Shown here: positions 8,082 through 16,654 of the stretch, piece by piece
Numbering within the stretch: the first letter of the stretch is position 1
How the letters are laid out: the number at the start of each line of letters is the position of its first letter
Source: a bacterium
GTDB taxonomy: Bacteria > Myxococcota_A > UBA9042
NCBI GenBank assembly: GCA_030425545.1
Contig: JAUIAC010000024.1
Span: 1 to 38,077 of the forward strand
Length of the DNA stretch: 38,077 nt
Direction: 5' to 3'
Translations under genes and position numbers: made by a program
Notes under the pieces: generated by a model
Seen by the model: only the letters and a program-made list of their open reading frames with translations
Database searches by the model: none
Told to the model about the DNA's origin: nothing

Positions 8082-9623
8082 ATGACCCGACGCACCACGC
8101 CCGACCCGCGGCCCGCACCGGCCCGCAGCACGCTCCCCTCGACCGCCCCGCGCCCGCCCACCCGACCGCGCACGGGCCGCCAGACCCTGCCGCGCGCGGC
8201 GACCTGGGCGGCGGCGTTGCTCGCGACCGCGGCCTGGACCGCGGCCTGTGGCAGCGAGGGCGGCGGCGAGGGGACCTCGGGCAGCGCGCCCAGCACCTAC
8301 GCCTTCACCAGCCACATCGGCGAGGGCAGCAGCGTCAGCTACGGCGGCCAGGTTCACCGCCAGGTGTTGATCAGCGATCTGTCGTCGTGGATCGCCGGGC
8401 TGACGGCGGACATCGACGGTGGCCAGGCGCTCAAGGCCGGCGACGTCGAGGCGGGCTGCGACTTCTACTACGCCTACGACGCGTCCGTCGGCGCCGACAC
8501 GGCGATTCGGCTGACGACCGACCCGGCGGCGCTGCAGACCAAGCTGGGCGACCTGGGCAGCAAGAACCTCAGCGGCAAGCTCGCGGGCAACGACCCCAAG
8601 GGCCAGCACAAGGACTTCACCAAAGCGCTGGCGGGCTGGGCGGGGCAGACCTCGGCCGAAGGGCTGCTGCGGAGCTGGTTCAAGGCCCTCGACGCCGCGG
8701 CCGTGGCGCGCGTGGCCGGCAACCCCGGCAAGGCGCCGGACGGCAGCGACCTGAAGGTGGTGCACGTGACCGCTGAGGGGCTGGACCTGCAGCAGCTGAT
8801 CGCCAAGTTCCTGGGCGTCGCGGTGTCGTTCAGCCAGGGCGCCGACGACTACCTGGACGACGATCTCGAGGGCAAGGGGCTGCTCAGCGACAACACCAAG
8901 CCCGAGTCCGACGGCGCCAACTACACGGCGCTGGAGCACCACTGGGACGAGGGCTTCGGCTACTTCGGCGCGGCCCGGGACTACGGCGACTACAGCGACG
9001 ACGAGCTCGCGGCCAAGGGGGGCCGCGAGGGCTGGTCCAAGGGCTGGCACGACACCGACGGCGACGGCAAGATCGACCTCAAGAGCGAGCTCAACTTCGG
9101 CCACAGCACCAACGCAGCCAAGCGCGACCGGGGCGCCAAGGACCTGGCCGCGACGGACTTCACGCGGGCGGCGTGGGACGGCTTCGTCCGCGGTCGTCAC
9201 CTGATCACCAGCGCGGCGGGCGCGCTGACGCCGGCGCAGCTCGACGAGCTGCGGGGCTATCGCAACCAGGCGGTGCAGGCGTGGGAGTCGGCCATCGCCG
9301 CGACGGTGGTGCACTACATCAACGACACCCTGGCCGACATGGCCGCCTTCGGCACCGCGGACTACGACTTCTACGACCACGCCAAGCACTGGAGCGAGCT
9401 CAAGGGCTTCGCGTTGGGTCTGCAGTTCAACCGCCGCTCGCCGCTCAAGGACTTCGCCAAGCTGCACACGCTCATCGGCGACAAGCCGGTGCTCTCGACC
9501 GCCGACGCGGCCCAGGTGACAGCCTATGCCAAGGCGCTGCGCGAGGCCCGAGCGCTCGTGGGCGCGGCCTATGGGTTTGACGCCAAGCTCCTCGGCGACG
9601 ACAAGGGCGCCGGCGGCTGGTAG
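8082..9623 (+). CDS. DUF4856-domain lipoprotein
   Basis: A 513-residue predicted lipoprotein and first gene of the four-gene operon. The N-terminus is unusually long and Pro/Arg-rich (about 38 residues) before a hydrophobic segment and lipobox Cys56 in AAWTAACGSEG. An internal start would give a more normal signal, but GAGAGAGG at 8067-8074 supports this ATG. The mature part has features I recognise from DUF4856: YAF near the start, GGQVHRQVLISDL, HHWDEGFGYFGAARDYG, and an acidic loop DTDGDGKIDLKSE (from residue 324) that looks like an EF-hand/dockerin-type calcium site. NFGHSTNAAKRD follows it. No enzyme activity is established for the family. It regularly travels with imelysin-like proteins and TonB receptors, so a periplasmic or surface role in metal acquisition is inferred. 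Confidence 0.85.
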   Translation: MTRRTTPDPRPAPARSTLPSTAPRPPTRPRTGRQTLPRAATWAAALLATAAWTAACGSEGGGEGTSGSAPSTYAFTSHIGEGSSVSYGGQVHRQVLISDLSSWIAGLTADIDGGQALKAGDVEAGCDFYYAYDASVGADTAIRLTTDPAALQTKLGDLGSKNLSGKLAGNDPKGQHKDFTKALAGWAGQTSAEGLLRSWFKALDAAAVARVAGNPGKAPDGSDLKVVHVTAEGLDLQQLIAKFLGVAVSFSQGADDYLDDDLEGKGLLSDNTKPESDGANYTALEHHWDEGFGYFGAARDYGDYSDDELAAKGGREGWSKGWHDTDGDGKIDLKSELNFGHSTNAAKRDRGAKDLAATDFTRAAWDGFVRGRHLITSAAGALTPAQLDELRGYRNQAVQAWESAIAATVVHYINDTLADMAAFGTADYDFYDHAKHWSELKGFALGLQFNRRSPLKDFAKLHTLIGDKPVLSTADAAQVTAYAKALREARALVGAAYGFDAKLLGDDKGAGGW

Positions 9624-9643
9624 GCGGCCGCAGGAGGCGAGTC

Positions 9644-10891
9644 ATGAGAGCCAAGACGACGGGCCTGCGACAGGCTGGGGCTTGGATCGCGGTGTGGGGC
9701 GCGCTCTGTGTGAGCGCGGCCGGCTGCGGGGCCAAGGCGGGCGGCACGGAGCCGGTGGACGACGGCTTCGACCGAGCCGCGATGTTGACCCACATCGGCG
9801 AGCGGGTGGTGCGGCCGGAGGTGAGCGCCTTCGCCCAGCGCGCAGGGGCGCTGGCCACGGCCGCTTCGGCGTGGTGCGCGGCGGCCCAGGGCGGCGGCAC
9901 ACCGGACGCGAGCGCTCGGCTGCAGGCCCAGCAGGCGGCGCAGAGCGCGTGGAAGGCGGCCATGGTGCGCTGGCAGCGGCTCGAGGTCCTGCGCATCGGC
10001 CCCGCGGCGATGAACGACGGCGAGCTGCGCGACAAGATCTACAGCTGGCCGGTGGTCAGCGCGTGCGCCGTGGACCAGGCCGTGGCCCTGCGGCACGCAG
10101 ACCCGGCGTCGGTGGACGTCGCCAAGGCGCTGCCCAACCGCCGCGGGCTCGACGCGCTCGAGGCGCTGCTCTTCCGCGCCGACACCGCCCACGCCTGCTC
10201 GCCGGTGGCCGCCCCCAAGGGCTGGGACCAGCTCGACGAGGACTCCCGTTGGCAGGCGCGGGCCTGCTACGCGGCGGCGGCGGCGGCGGACCTGCAGGCC
10301 AGCGGCGACACCCTGAGCGACGCCTGGAAGGTGGGCGGCGGCGACTACGCCGCGGTGTTGAAGGGCGCCGGCGGCAGCGGCAACCCGTGGTCGAGCCAGC
10401 GCGAGGCGCTCAACGCCCTCAGCGACACGCTCTTTTACCTCGACGCCGAGGTGAAGGGCATGAAGCTGGGCCAGCCGGCCGGCAAGGTGGCCAACAGCTG
10501 TGGCACTGCCGACGCCCCCTGCGCCAAGGAGCTGGAGAGCCCCTGGGCCAAGCACGGCAAGGTCAACGTGGTCGAGAACCTGCGCGCGTTCGAGGCGCTG
10601 CTCTTCGGCATCGGCAGCGACGGGGTCGAGGGCGTCAGCTTCGACGACTGGCTGGTGAAGGTCGGCGCCCAGGCCTTGGCGGACAAGCTGCGCGCGGACA
10701 CGGCGGCGCTGCGCAAGGCGGTGGACGCGATCCCCGGCGCGCTCGGCACGGCCATCGAAGACGAGGCCGGGCGGGCCAAGGTCACCGAGGCGTGGGCCGC
10801 GGGCAAGGAGGTCAGCGCGACCTTGAAGAGCCAGTTCCTGACCACGCTGAGCCTGGATCTGCCGGACGCGGCGGCGGCGGACAACGATTGA
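9644..10891 (+). CDS. Imelysin-family (M75/ICMP) lipoprotein
   Basis: A 415-residue predicted lipoprotein with lipobox Cys28 (CVSAAGC) and a strong AGGAGG at 9632-9637. It starts 20 bp after the DUF4856 stop. The mature protein is helical and resembles imelysin, with two related halves marked by GLDALEALLF (from residue 168) and ENLRAFEALLFG. Imelysin proteins are iron-regulated and often stand beside iron transporters (IrpA, EfeO relatives). The family motif GxHxxE reads G-L-D-A-L-E here, so the His is replaced by Asp170. That argues against the zinc-peptidase activity once proposed for the family and fits a binding role. The stop overlaps the next ATG by one base (TGATG), indicating translational coupling with the HTTM gene. 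Confidence 0.88.
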   Translation: MRAKTTGLRQAGAWIAVWGALCVSAAGCGAKAGGTEPVDDGFDRAAMLTHIGERVVRPEVSAFAQRAGALATAASAWCAAAQGGGTPDASARLQAQQAAQSAWKAAMVRWQRLEVLRIGPAAMNDGELRDKIYSWPVVSACAVDQAVALRHADPASVDVAKALPNRRGLDALEALLFRADTAHACSPVAAPKGWDQLDEDSRWQARACYAAAAAADLQASGDTLSDAWKVGGGDYAAVLKGAGGSGNPWSSQREALNALSDTLFYLDAEVKGMKLGQPAGKVANSCGTADAPCAKELESPWAKHGKVNVVENLRAFEALLFGIGSDGVEGVSFDDWLVKVGAQALADKLRADTAALRKAVDAIPGALGTAIEDEAGRAKVTEAWAAGKEVSATLKSQFLTTLSLDLPDAAAADND

Positions 10892-12393
10892 TGCCGCAGC
10901 CGACCCGACCCGCGGACGAGCGAGGACCGCACACCCTGTCGCGCTGGGCGGAGCGGGCGGCGCGGCCGGTGGACGGCGCGTCGCTGGCGGCGTTTCGCGT
11001 CCTCTTCGGCCTGCTGCTCCTGGGGAGCACGCTGCGCTTCGCCGCGTCGGGCTGGGTGGCGCGCTTCTGGGTCGACCCGGACTTTCACTTTCGCTACTGG
11101 GGCTTCGCCTGGGTGCCGGTGCCGAGCGAGGCCGGGCTCCACGGGCTGCTCGCCGTGCAGGCGCTGTGCGCGCTGCTGCTGGCCCTCGGCGCGTGGACCC
11201 GCGCCGCGGCGCTCGGCTTCGCGCTGAGCTTTCTGTGGACCGAGCTGATCGACGTCACCACCTACCTCAACCACTACTACCTGGTGACCCTCCTGACGCT
11301 GCTGCTGGCCGCCCTGCCCAGCGCTCGGGTCGCGTCCGTGGACGCGTGGCGTGCGCGGCGGCGGCGCGGCACGGAGCCCGTGCGCGGCGAGGGCGAGGTG
11401 CCGGCCTGGACGCTGTGGCTGCTGCGCGCGCAGTTTGGGCTGGTGTGGACCTTCGCCGGCGTCGCCAAGCTGGAGCCGGACTGGTGGCGACACGCGTGGC
11501 CGCTGACCACCTGGCTCCACGCGCGCAGCGAGTTCGGCTGGGGGCTCTTCGACCTGCCCGAGACCGCCTACGCCTTCGCTTGGGGCGGGCTGCTCTACGA
11601 CCTCACCATCGCGGCGTGGCTCAGCTGGCGGCGAACGCGCCCGGCCGCCTTCGCGCTGGTGGTGGGCTTTCACGTGACGGTGGGGCTGCTCTTTCAGATC
11701 GGCATCTTCCCCTTTCTCATGGTCGTGGGCGCGACCCTCTTCTTCGACCCGGCGTGGCCTCGTCAGCTGGCGCGGCGGCTGCGCGGGCGCGCCCCGGAGC
11801 GGCTCCGGCCCCGCGAGCCGGCGGCGGCGACGACGCGCCCCCACGCGCTGCCCCGCGGCGTCGCGCTGGCCTGTGGGCTCTGGCTCGCCGTGCAGGTGGC
11901 GGTGCCGCTGCGCAGCCACCTCTACCCCGGGTCCGTGATCTGGCAGGAGGAGGGCATGCGCTGGAGCTGGCGCGTGATGCTGCGCGAGAAGCATGGCGAC
12001 GTGAGCTTTCGCGTCCGCCAGGGCGACACCGGCGCGGAGGTGGAGGTGTCGCCGCGGCGCTACCTCGACGGACGGCAGGAGCGGGAGATGTCGGGCCAGG
12101 CGGACCTGGTGTGGCAGCTGGCCCAGCACATCGGCCGCGACTTCACCGCCCGCGGCTGGCGCGACGTGCAGGTGCGGGCCACCGCGCGTGTCAGCTTGAA
12201 CGGGCGGCCGCCGCAGCTGCTGATCGACCCCACGGTGGACCTGCTGCGGGTCGACGACGGCCTCGGGCCCAAGGGGTGGCTGCGGCCGGCGCCGACGAGC
12301 GCCCCGCCACGGCTCGGACGACGCCCGGTGACGCGGGCTGCGGCCACGACCACGGGCGACGTCCCCGCCAGCCTTGCCATCGCCCGCCGCTGA
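10891..12393 (+). CDS. HTTM-domain (vitamin K-dependent gamma-carboxylase-like) membrane protein
   Basis: A 500-residue integral membrane protein whose ATG overlaps the imelysin stop. It has about seven hydrophobic segments in the first 290 residues, including LAAFRVLFGLLLLGSTLRF, LLAVQALCALLLALGAW, YLVTLLTLLLAALP, and ALVVGFHVTVGLLF. A soluble C-terminal part follows, with WQEEGMRWSWRVMLREKHG. This is the HTTM architecture shared with gamma-glutamyl carboxylase. LNHYYLV (Asn127-His128) aligns with the Asn-His of the animal enzyme (His160). AGVAKLEPDWW (Lys193) aligns with its AG-KKL-ADW segment holding catalytic Lys218. The two best-known catalytic positions are therefore kept. No vitamin K genes are seen here. 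Bacterial members have no agreed function. Its place in a TonB-receptor operon suggests modifying or sensing something in iron uptake. Confidence 0.85.
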   Translation: MPQPTRPADERGPHTLSRWAERAARPVDGASLAAFRVLFGLLLLGSTLRFAASGWVARFWVDPDFHFRYWGFAWVPVPSEAGLHGLLAVQALCALLLALGAWTRAAALGFALSFLWTELIDVTTYLNHYYLVTLLTLLLAALPSARVASVDAWRARRRRGTEPVRGEGEVPAWTLWLLRAQFGLVWTFAGVAKLEPDWWRHAWPLTTWLHARSEFGWGLFDLPETAYAFAWGGLLYDLTIAAWLSWRRTRPAAFALVVGFHVTVGLLFQIGIFPFLMVVGATLFFDPAWPRQLARRLRGRAPERLRPREPAAATTRPHALPRGVALACGLWLAVQVAVPLRSHLYPGSVIWQEEGMRWSWRVMLREKHGDVSFRVRQGDTGAEVEVSPRRYLDGRQEREMSGQADLVWQLAQHIGRDFTARGWRDVQVRATARVSLNGRPPQLLIDPTVDLLRVDDGLGPKGWLRPAPTSAPPRLGRRPVTRAAATTTGDVPASLAIARR

Positions 12394-12436
12394 TCGCGCG
12401 CCAACGCCGCGCAGCGGCGACCAGGAGACCGAGACC

Positions 12437-14842
12437 ATGGCATCACCGAGTCACCCCGCCGGGATCCGACACGCCCACCTCGTGGGGCTGCTCACCGTCG
12501 CCGCGGTGAGCTACGCCCCGGCGACGATCTGCGCCGCGCAGCCGGCGCCAACGAGCGCGCCAGCGGGTGGCGTGGCGACCCTGCCCGCCAGCGCCACGCC
12601 GGTTGTGGCGGCCCCCGTCACGCGCCCCAGCGCCGACGACCCGGCCTCCGAGCGCGCGGCCCGCAAGTCCCGCCGGGCCCGGAGGCGGGCCAAGACCCGC
12701 AGGCGGCGGCGCGCCCACACCACCGGCGCGGTCACCGTGTTCGGGCGGCGCGCGCGGCGGGCCAAGCTGCCGGGCAGCGCGCACGCGGTGAACAAGAAGC
12801 AGCTCGAGCGCCACAAGACCGACGACATCCACCGGGGCCTCGCCGAGGTGCCGGGCGTGTACGTGCGCGAAGAAGACGGCTACGGCCTGCGCCCGAACAT
12901 CGGCATGCGCGGCGCCAGCTCGGAGCGCTCGGCCAAGGTGACCTTGATGGAGGACGGCGTGCTCATCGCGCCAGCGCCCTACGCGGCGCCCGCGGCCTAC
13001 TACTTCCCCCTGGTGGCGCGCATGTCGGGGTTGGAGGTGATCAAGGGGCCCGCGGGCATCCGCTTCGGTCCGTCGACCGTGGGGGGCGCGGTGAACCTGG
13101 TGAGCGCCCCGATCCCGAAGCGGCGCAAGCTGCTGGTGGACCTGGCGGGCGGCACCACCTGGTACGGCAAGGCGCACCTGGGCTACGGCGACCGCACCAA
13201 GCATGCCGGCTGGTGGGTCGAGGGGGTCGGGCTGCGCTCCAGCGGCTTCAAGGAGCTCGACGGCGGGGGGCCGACCGGCTTCGCCAAGTGGGAGGGCGTG
13301 GCGAAGCTGCACCTGAACACAGACCAGAGCCGCGCCACCCGGCACACCCTCGACCTGCGCGTCGACGCCTCGGACGAGACCAGCCACGAGACCTACACCG
13401 GGCTGACCGACGCGGACTTCGAGGCCAACCCGTGGCGACGCTACCGGGGCACCCGGGACGACCTGCTGACCTGGCGGCGCGTGAGCGGGCGGGTGCGCTA
13501 CGGCGTCGAAGGCGAGCGCGCCGGGGGCGGTGAGTGGAGCGCCCACCTGACCCTCTACCGCAGCCACTTCGACCGGACCTGGGCCAAGCTCGCGGGCTTC
13601 TCCGCGGGCAAGAGCCTCGGCGCCGTGCTCGACAAGCCCACGGCCGGCGCCAACGCCGTGCTCTATGGCGTGCTGACCGGCGCGAACGACAGCACCGACG
13701 CGTCGGAGGCCCTGGTGCTCGGCACCAACGCCCGCGGCTTCGTCTCACAGGGCGCGCAGGCGGACTTCGCGACCACCTGGACCACCGGCGAGGTGGCGGC
13801 GCGCCCGGTGACGCACGAGATCGTCGCCGGGGTGCGCCTGCACAGCGACGCGGTCGAGCGCAAGGCCACCGAAGACACCCGGCTGATGCAGGGCGGCGCG
13901 CTGGTGAGCGCGGGGCTGCCCACCGCGACCCTGCGCGACGCGACGGCGGGCGCGCTGGCGCTGGCGGCGTGGGTGCAGGACACGGTGCAGCTGGGGCGCG
14001 TGCGCGTGAGCGCGGGGCTGCGGCTGGAGCACGTGCGGACGTCGTGGGTGGACCACCTGGACGCCGACCGGGAGGACAAGGCCGACTTCACCGCGGTCAT
14101 CCCGGGCGTGGGGGTGCTGGTCGAGGCGAGCAAGCGGCTCGGGCTGGTCGTGGGGGTGCACCGCGGCTTCAGCCCGGTGTCGCCTGGTCAGGCCCCCGAG
14201 ACCCAGCCGGAGTCGAGCTGGAACTTCGAGGCCGGCGCCCGCTACAACCGCCGTCGCTTTCGCGCCGAGATCATGGGCTTCTTCAACGACTACAGCAACC
14301 TCAAGGGCACGTGCACGTTCAGCTCCGGCTGCGCGGTGGGCGTGGTGGGGCAGGAGTTCAACGGCGGCCGGGTGTGGATCTGGGGCGCCGAGGCCACGGC
14401 GGGCGTCCTGCTCGGCAAGCGCAAGGGGCTGCGCGTCCCGGTCTCGCTGACCTACACGCTGACGCAGAGCAGCTTTCAGACCGGCTTCGTGTCGACCAAC
14501 CCGCAGTGGGGGCAGGTGGCGGTGGGAGACGCGCTGCCCTACGTCCCGGTGCACCAGGGCGCGTTGAACACGGGCGTCCGCGCCAAGCGCTGGGAGCTGG
14601 CGCTCACCGCCCGCGGCAGCGCGCCGATGCGCGACGTGGCCAGCCAGGGCGACGACGCGCGCTTCACCGACACGACCCTGGTCTTCGACGCCGCGCTGAA
14701 CGTGAAGCTGGGACGTCACGGCAAGGCCTACGTCACCGGTCGCAACCTCGCGGACAGCGCCCAGGTGGTCAGCTACCGGCCCTTCGGCGCCCGCCCGGGC
14801 ATGCGCCGGCTGCTGATGGTGGGCTACAAACACGAGCTGTAG
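12437..14842 (+). CDS. FecA-like TonB-dependent outer-membrane receptor
   Basis: An 801-residue receptor. I choose ATG 12437 because AGGAG lies at 12423-12427 and a normal signal peptide follows (LVGLLTVAAVSYAPATICA, cleavage near residue 33). An unusual Arg/Lys-rich stretch (about 72-93) comes next, then a possible TonB box (GAVTVFG, about 97-103). The plug domain (about 108-227) shows VPGVYVREEDGYG, RPNIGMRGA, LEVIKGPAGIRFG and GGAVNLVS. The 22-strand barrel fills the rest and ends in the typical alternating pattern LLMVGYKHEL. The plug resembles FecA-type ferric-citrate receptors, so a ferric chelate is the likely ligand, but this is inference. It is the last gene of the operon, 43 bp after the HTTM gene. 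No ABC permease, ExbB or TonB gene is in the window. Confidence 0.93.
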   Translation: MASPSHPAGIRHAHLVGLLTVAAVSYAPATICAAQPAPTSAPAGGVATLPASATPVVAAPVTRPSADDPASERAARKSRRARRRAKTRRRRRAHTTGAVTVFGRRARRAKLPGSAHAVNKKQLERHKTDDIHRGLAEVPGVYVREEDGYGLRPNIGMRGASSERSAKVTLMEDGVLIAPAPYAAPAAYYFPLVARMSGLEVIKGPAGIRFGPSTVGGAVNLVSAPIPKRRKLLVDLAGGTTWYGKAHLGYGDRTKHAGWWVEGVGLRSSGFKELDGGGPTGFAKWEGVAKLHLNTDQSRATRHTLDLRVDASDETSHETYTGLTDADFEANPWRRYRGTRDDLLTWRRVSGRVRYGVEGERAGGGEWSAHLTLYRSHFDRTWAKLAGFSAGKSLGAVLDKPTAGANAVLYGVLTGANDSTDASEALVLGTNARGFVSQGAQADFATTWTTGEVAARPVTHEIVAGVRLHSDAVERKATEDTRLMQGGALVSAGLPTATLRDATAGALALAAWVQDTVQLGRVRVSAGLRLEHVRTSWVDHLDADREDKADFTAVIPGVGVLVEASKRLGLVVGVHRGFSPVSPGQAPETQPESSWNFEAGARYNRRRFRAEIMGFFNDYSNLKGTCTFSSGCAVGVVGQEFNGGRVWIWGAEATAGVLLGKRKGLRVPVSLTYTLTQSSFQTGFVSTNPQWGQVAVGDALPYVPVHQGALNTGVRAKRWELALTARGSAPMRDVASQGDDARFTDTTLVFDAALNVKLGRHGKAYVTGRNLADSAQVVSYRPFGARPGMRRLLMVGYKHEL

Positions 14843-14884
14843 CGCTGCGGCGCAGGGGTGCGCCCGTCGCGAGGGCCGCGGGCG

Positions 14885-16654
14885 CTACTTGAAGGTCGCG
14901 CGACAGTGGACCGCCAGGCGCAGCGTGTCGGCCAGCGGCGCGTCGCGCTGCGCGAGGGCGGCCAACCACGCCGGGGGCGCGCCGCCTTCGCCCCGTCGGA
15001 CACGGGCCAGGCAGCCCTTCAGCCGCGCGCTGCGCGCCGACGAGGGGCCCGCGCGCCGCTTGGGGTCGCCATGGACCGTGGCCAGCGCGCCGCGGTAGCT
15101 CGACTCGCGGAAGCCGCCGCGGGCGACGCCCGCCAGCTCGAGGTCCGGCGTGACGCCCCGGACCTGCACGCTGCCGCCGTCGGGGCCGTGGTAGCGGGCG
15201 ATGGTGACGAGCAGCGACCAGGGGCCGCGCTCGGCCTCGTACACGCCCTGCACCGTGCCCTTGCCATAGGTGGTCGCGCCCACGACGACCGCGCGGCCGT
15301 GGGCTTGTAGCGCGTCGCTGACCAGCTCACAGCTCGAACGGCACTTGCCGTCGACGAGCACGATCAGGGGCAAGCGGCTGTCGCCCCGGCTGCGTCGCGC
15401 GCGATGGACCTCGTCTGGCTCGCCCCGCATCTTCACCCGAACGATCTCGCCGCTGCGGAGGAAGGTGTCGGCGATGGCCGTCGCCTCCTGCACCCAGCCG
15501 CCCGTGTTGCCGCGCATGTCGAGCACCACGGCGCGGGCGCTGCGGCGCGACGCCCCCTTGAGCTGACGCAAGAGCACCCGCAGGTCCTTGCCCGCGCCCG
15601 AGGCGAACACCGGCAGGCGCACCACCAGCACCTCGTCGCGCGGCCCCTGGCGCCGGCCCGTGACCGTCGACCGACGCACCGCCGCGCGCACCACGGTCAC
15701 GGGCCGCTCGCGCCCCCGCCGCGCCACGACCAGGCGCAGCTCGGAGCCCACGGGGCCGGCCAGGGCGCGGTCGATGCGCCCGGCCGGCCACCCTGTCACC
15801 GGCCGGCCAGCCACCTTGAGCAGCGTGTCCCCCGGCCGCAGACCCGCGCGCCAGGCGGGCCCCTGCTCCACCACCCGCACCACCTTGGCCGCGCCACGGC
15901 GCACCGCCACCTCGAGCCCGACGCCGACCCGCCCCACGCCGCCCGACTCCTTGTCGAGCCGCTCCAGCAGCCGGTTGGGGATGATCATGGCGTGCGGATC
16001 CATGGCCTTCAGCAGGTGGTTCGCCGCCAGTCGCCAGGCCTGTCGTCGCAGGGTCACCGTGGCGGTGGCCTCGGCGGGCAGGCCAGTCTGCTCGGGCAGC
16101 CGCGCCTGCAGCGCCGACATGACGCAGCGGAAGCCCTTTGGCCCGAAGGACACCCGCGCGAACGCGGCCTGCTCGGCGGTGTTGAGCGCGCGTCGCGCCA
16201 GCCGCCAGGCCCGCAGCGCGCGGGTCGAGTCGGGCCGGCGCTGCTTGTCGAGCCGCACCAGGGTGAGCGCGCCGTTGAGGCACGGCACGGGGTCCACGCG
16301 GCCCTGCAGCAGGGGACGAAAGCGGGGGTCGCGGCGCAACGCGCGGGCCGTGAGCCGGCGCTTGGGCCGCAGCGCGCGCACCGCTCCCCCAGCGGCGCGC
16401 ACCCACGCCACCGGCGGGACGACCCCGGTGAGGTGGACCTGTCGGGCCAGGTCGACCAGCTCGTTGAACGCGGCCTCGTTGACGTCGAGCCCCGCCCACA
16501 GGGCGTTGGGGTCGCTCGGCAGCTGGGCCTCGCTCACCCGCGGCGCGGCCAGGGTCGTCAGCGCCGCTGCCACGGCGAGGCCAGCGGCCCACACACGGCG
16601 TCGCGCACGTGCGGCGCGCGGGACGTCTCCGCACACAGGGCGGCGCCGCGTCAT
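14885..16654 (-). CDS. S41-family (CtpA/Prc-like) PDZ serine protease, secreted
   Basis: A 589-residue protease. Its ATG overlaps the stop of the upstream gene (ATGA). A basic N-terminus and hydrophobic segment (VWAAGLAVAAALTTLAAPRVSEA) indicate export. An N-terminal helical region is followed by a PDZ domain (VGVGLEVAV... VVEQGPAWRAGLRPGDTLLKVAGRPV) and the S41 core. In the core, VLDMRGNTGGWVQEA matches the family DLRxNxGG motif. The Ser-Lys dyad is intact: Ser440 in CRSSCEL and Lys465 in TTYGKGTVQG, at exactly the spacing of E. coli Prc (three before, and 22 after, the shared Glu). Cys residues around the Ser (CRSSC) are atypical. It cleaves C-terminal tails of exported proteins by family. 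It converges on the TonB receptor with a 42-bp gap. Confidence 0.92.
   Translation of the reverse strand: MTRRRPVCGDVPRAARARRRVWAAGLAVAAALTTLAAPRVSEAQLPSDPNALWAGLDVNEAAFNELVDLARQVHLTGVVPPVAWVRAAGGAVRALRPKRRLTARALRRDPRFRPLLQGRVDPVPCLNGALTLVRLDKQRRPDSTRALRAWRLARRALNTAEQAAFARVSFGPKGFRCVMSALQARLPEQTGLPAEATATVTLRRQAWRLAANHLLKAMDPHAMIIPNRLLERLDKESGGVGRVGVGLEVAVRRGAAKVVRVVEQGPAWRAGLRPGDTLLKVAGRPVTGWPAGRIDRALAGPVGSELRLVVARRGRERPVTVVRAAVRRSTVTGRRQGPRDEVLVVRLPVFASGAGKDLRVLLRQLKGASRRSARAVVLDMRGNTGGWVQEATAIADTFLRSGEIVRVKMRGEPDEVHRARRSRGDSRLPLIVLVDGKCRSSCELVSDALQAHGRAVVVGATTYGKGTVQGVYEAERGPWSLLVTIARYHGPDGGSVQVRGVTPDLELAGVARGGFRESSYRGALATVHGDPKRRAGPSSARSARLKGCLARVRRGEGGAPPAWLAALAQRDAPLADTLRLAVHCRATFK

Noticed and set aside
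9526..10890. Upstream extension of the HTTM frame (long open frame from 9526)
   Set aside because: It runs through the imelysin gene in another frame. The family begins at the ATG at 10891, which overlaps the imelysin stop.
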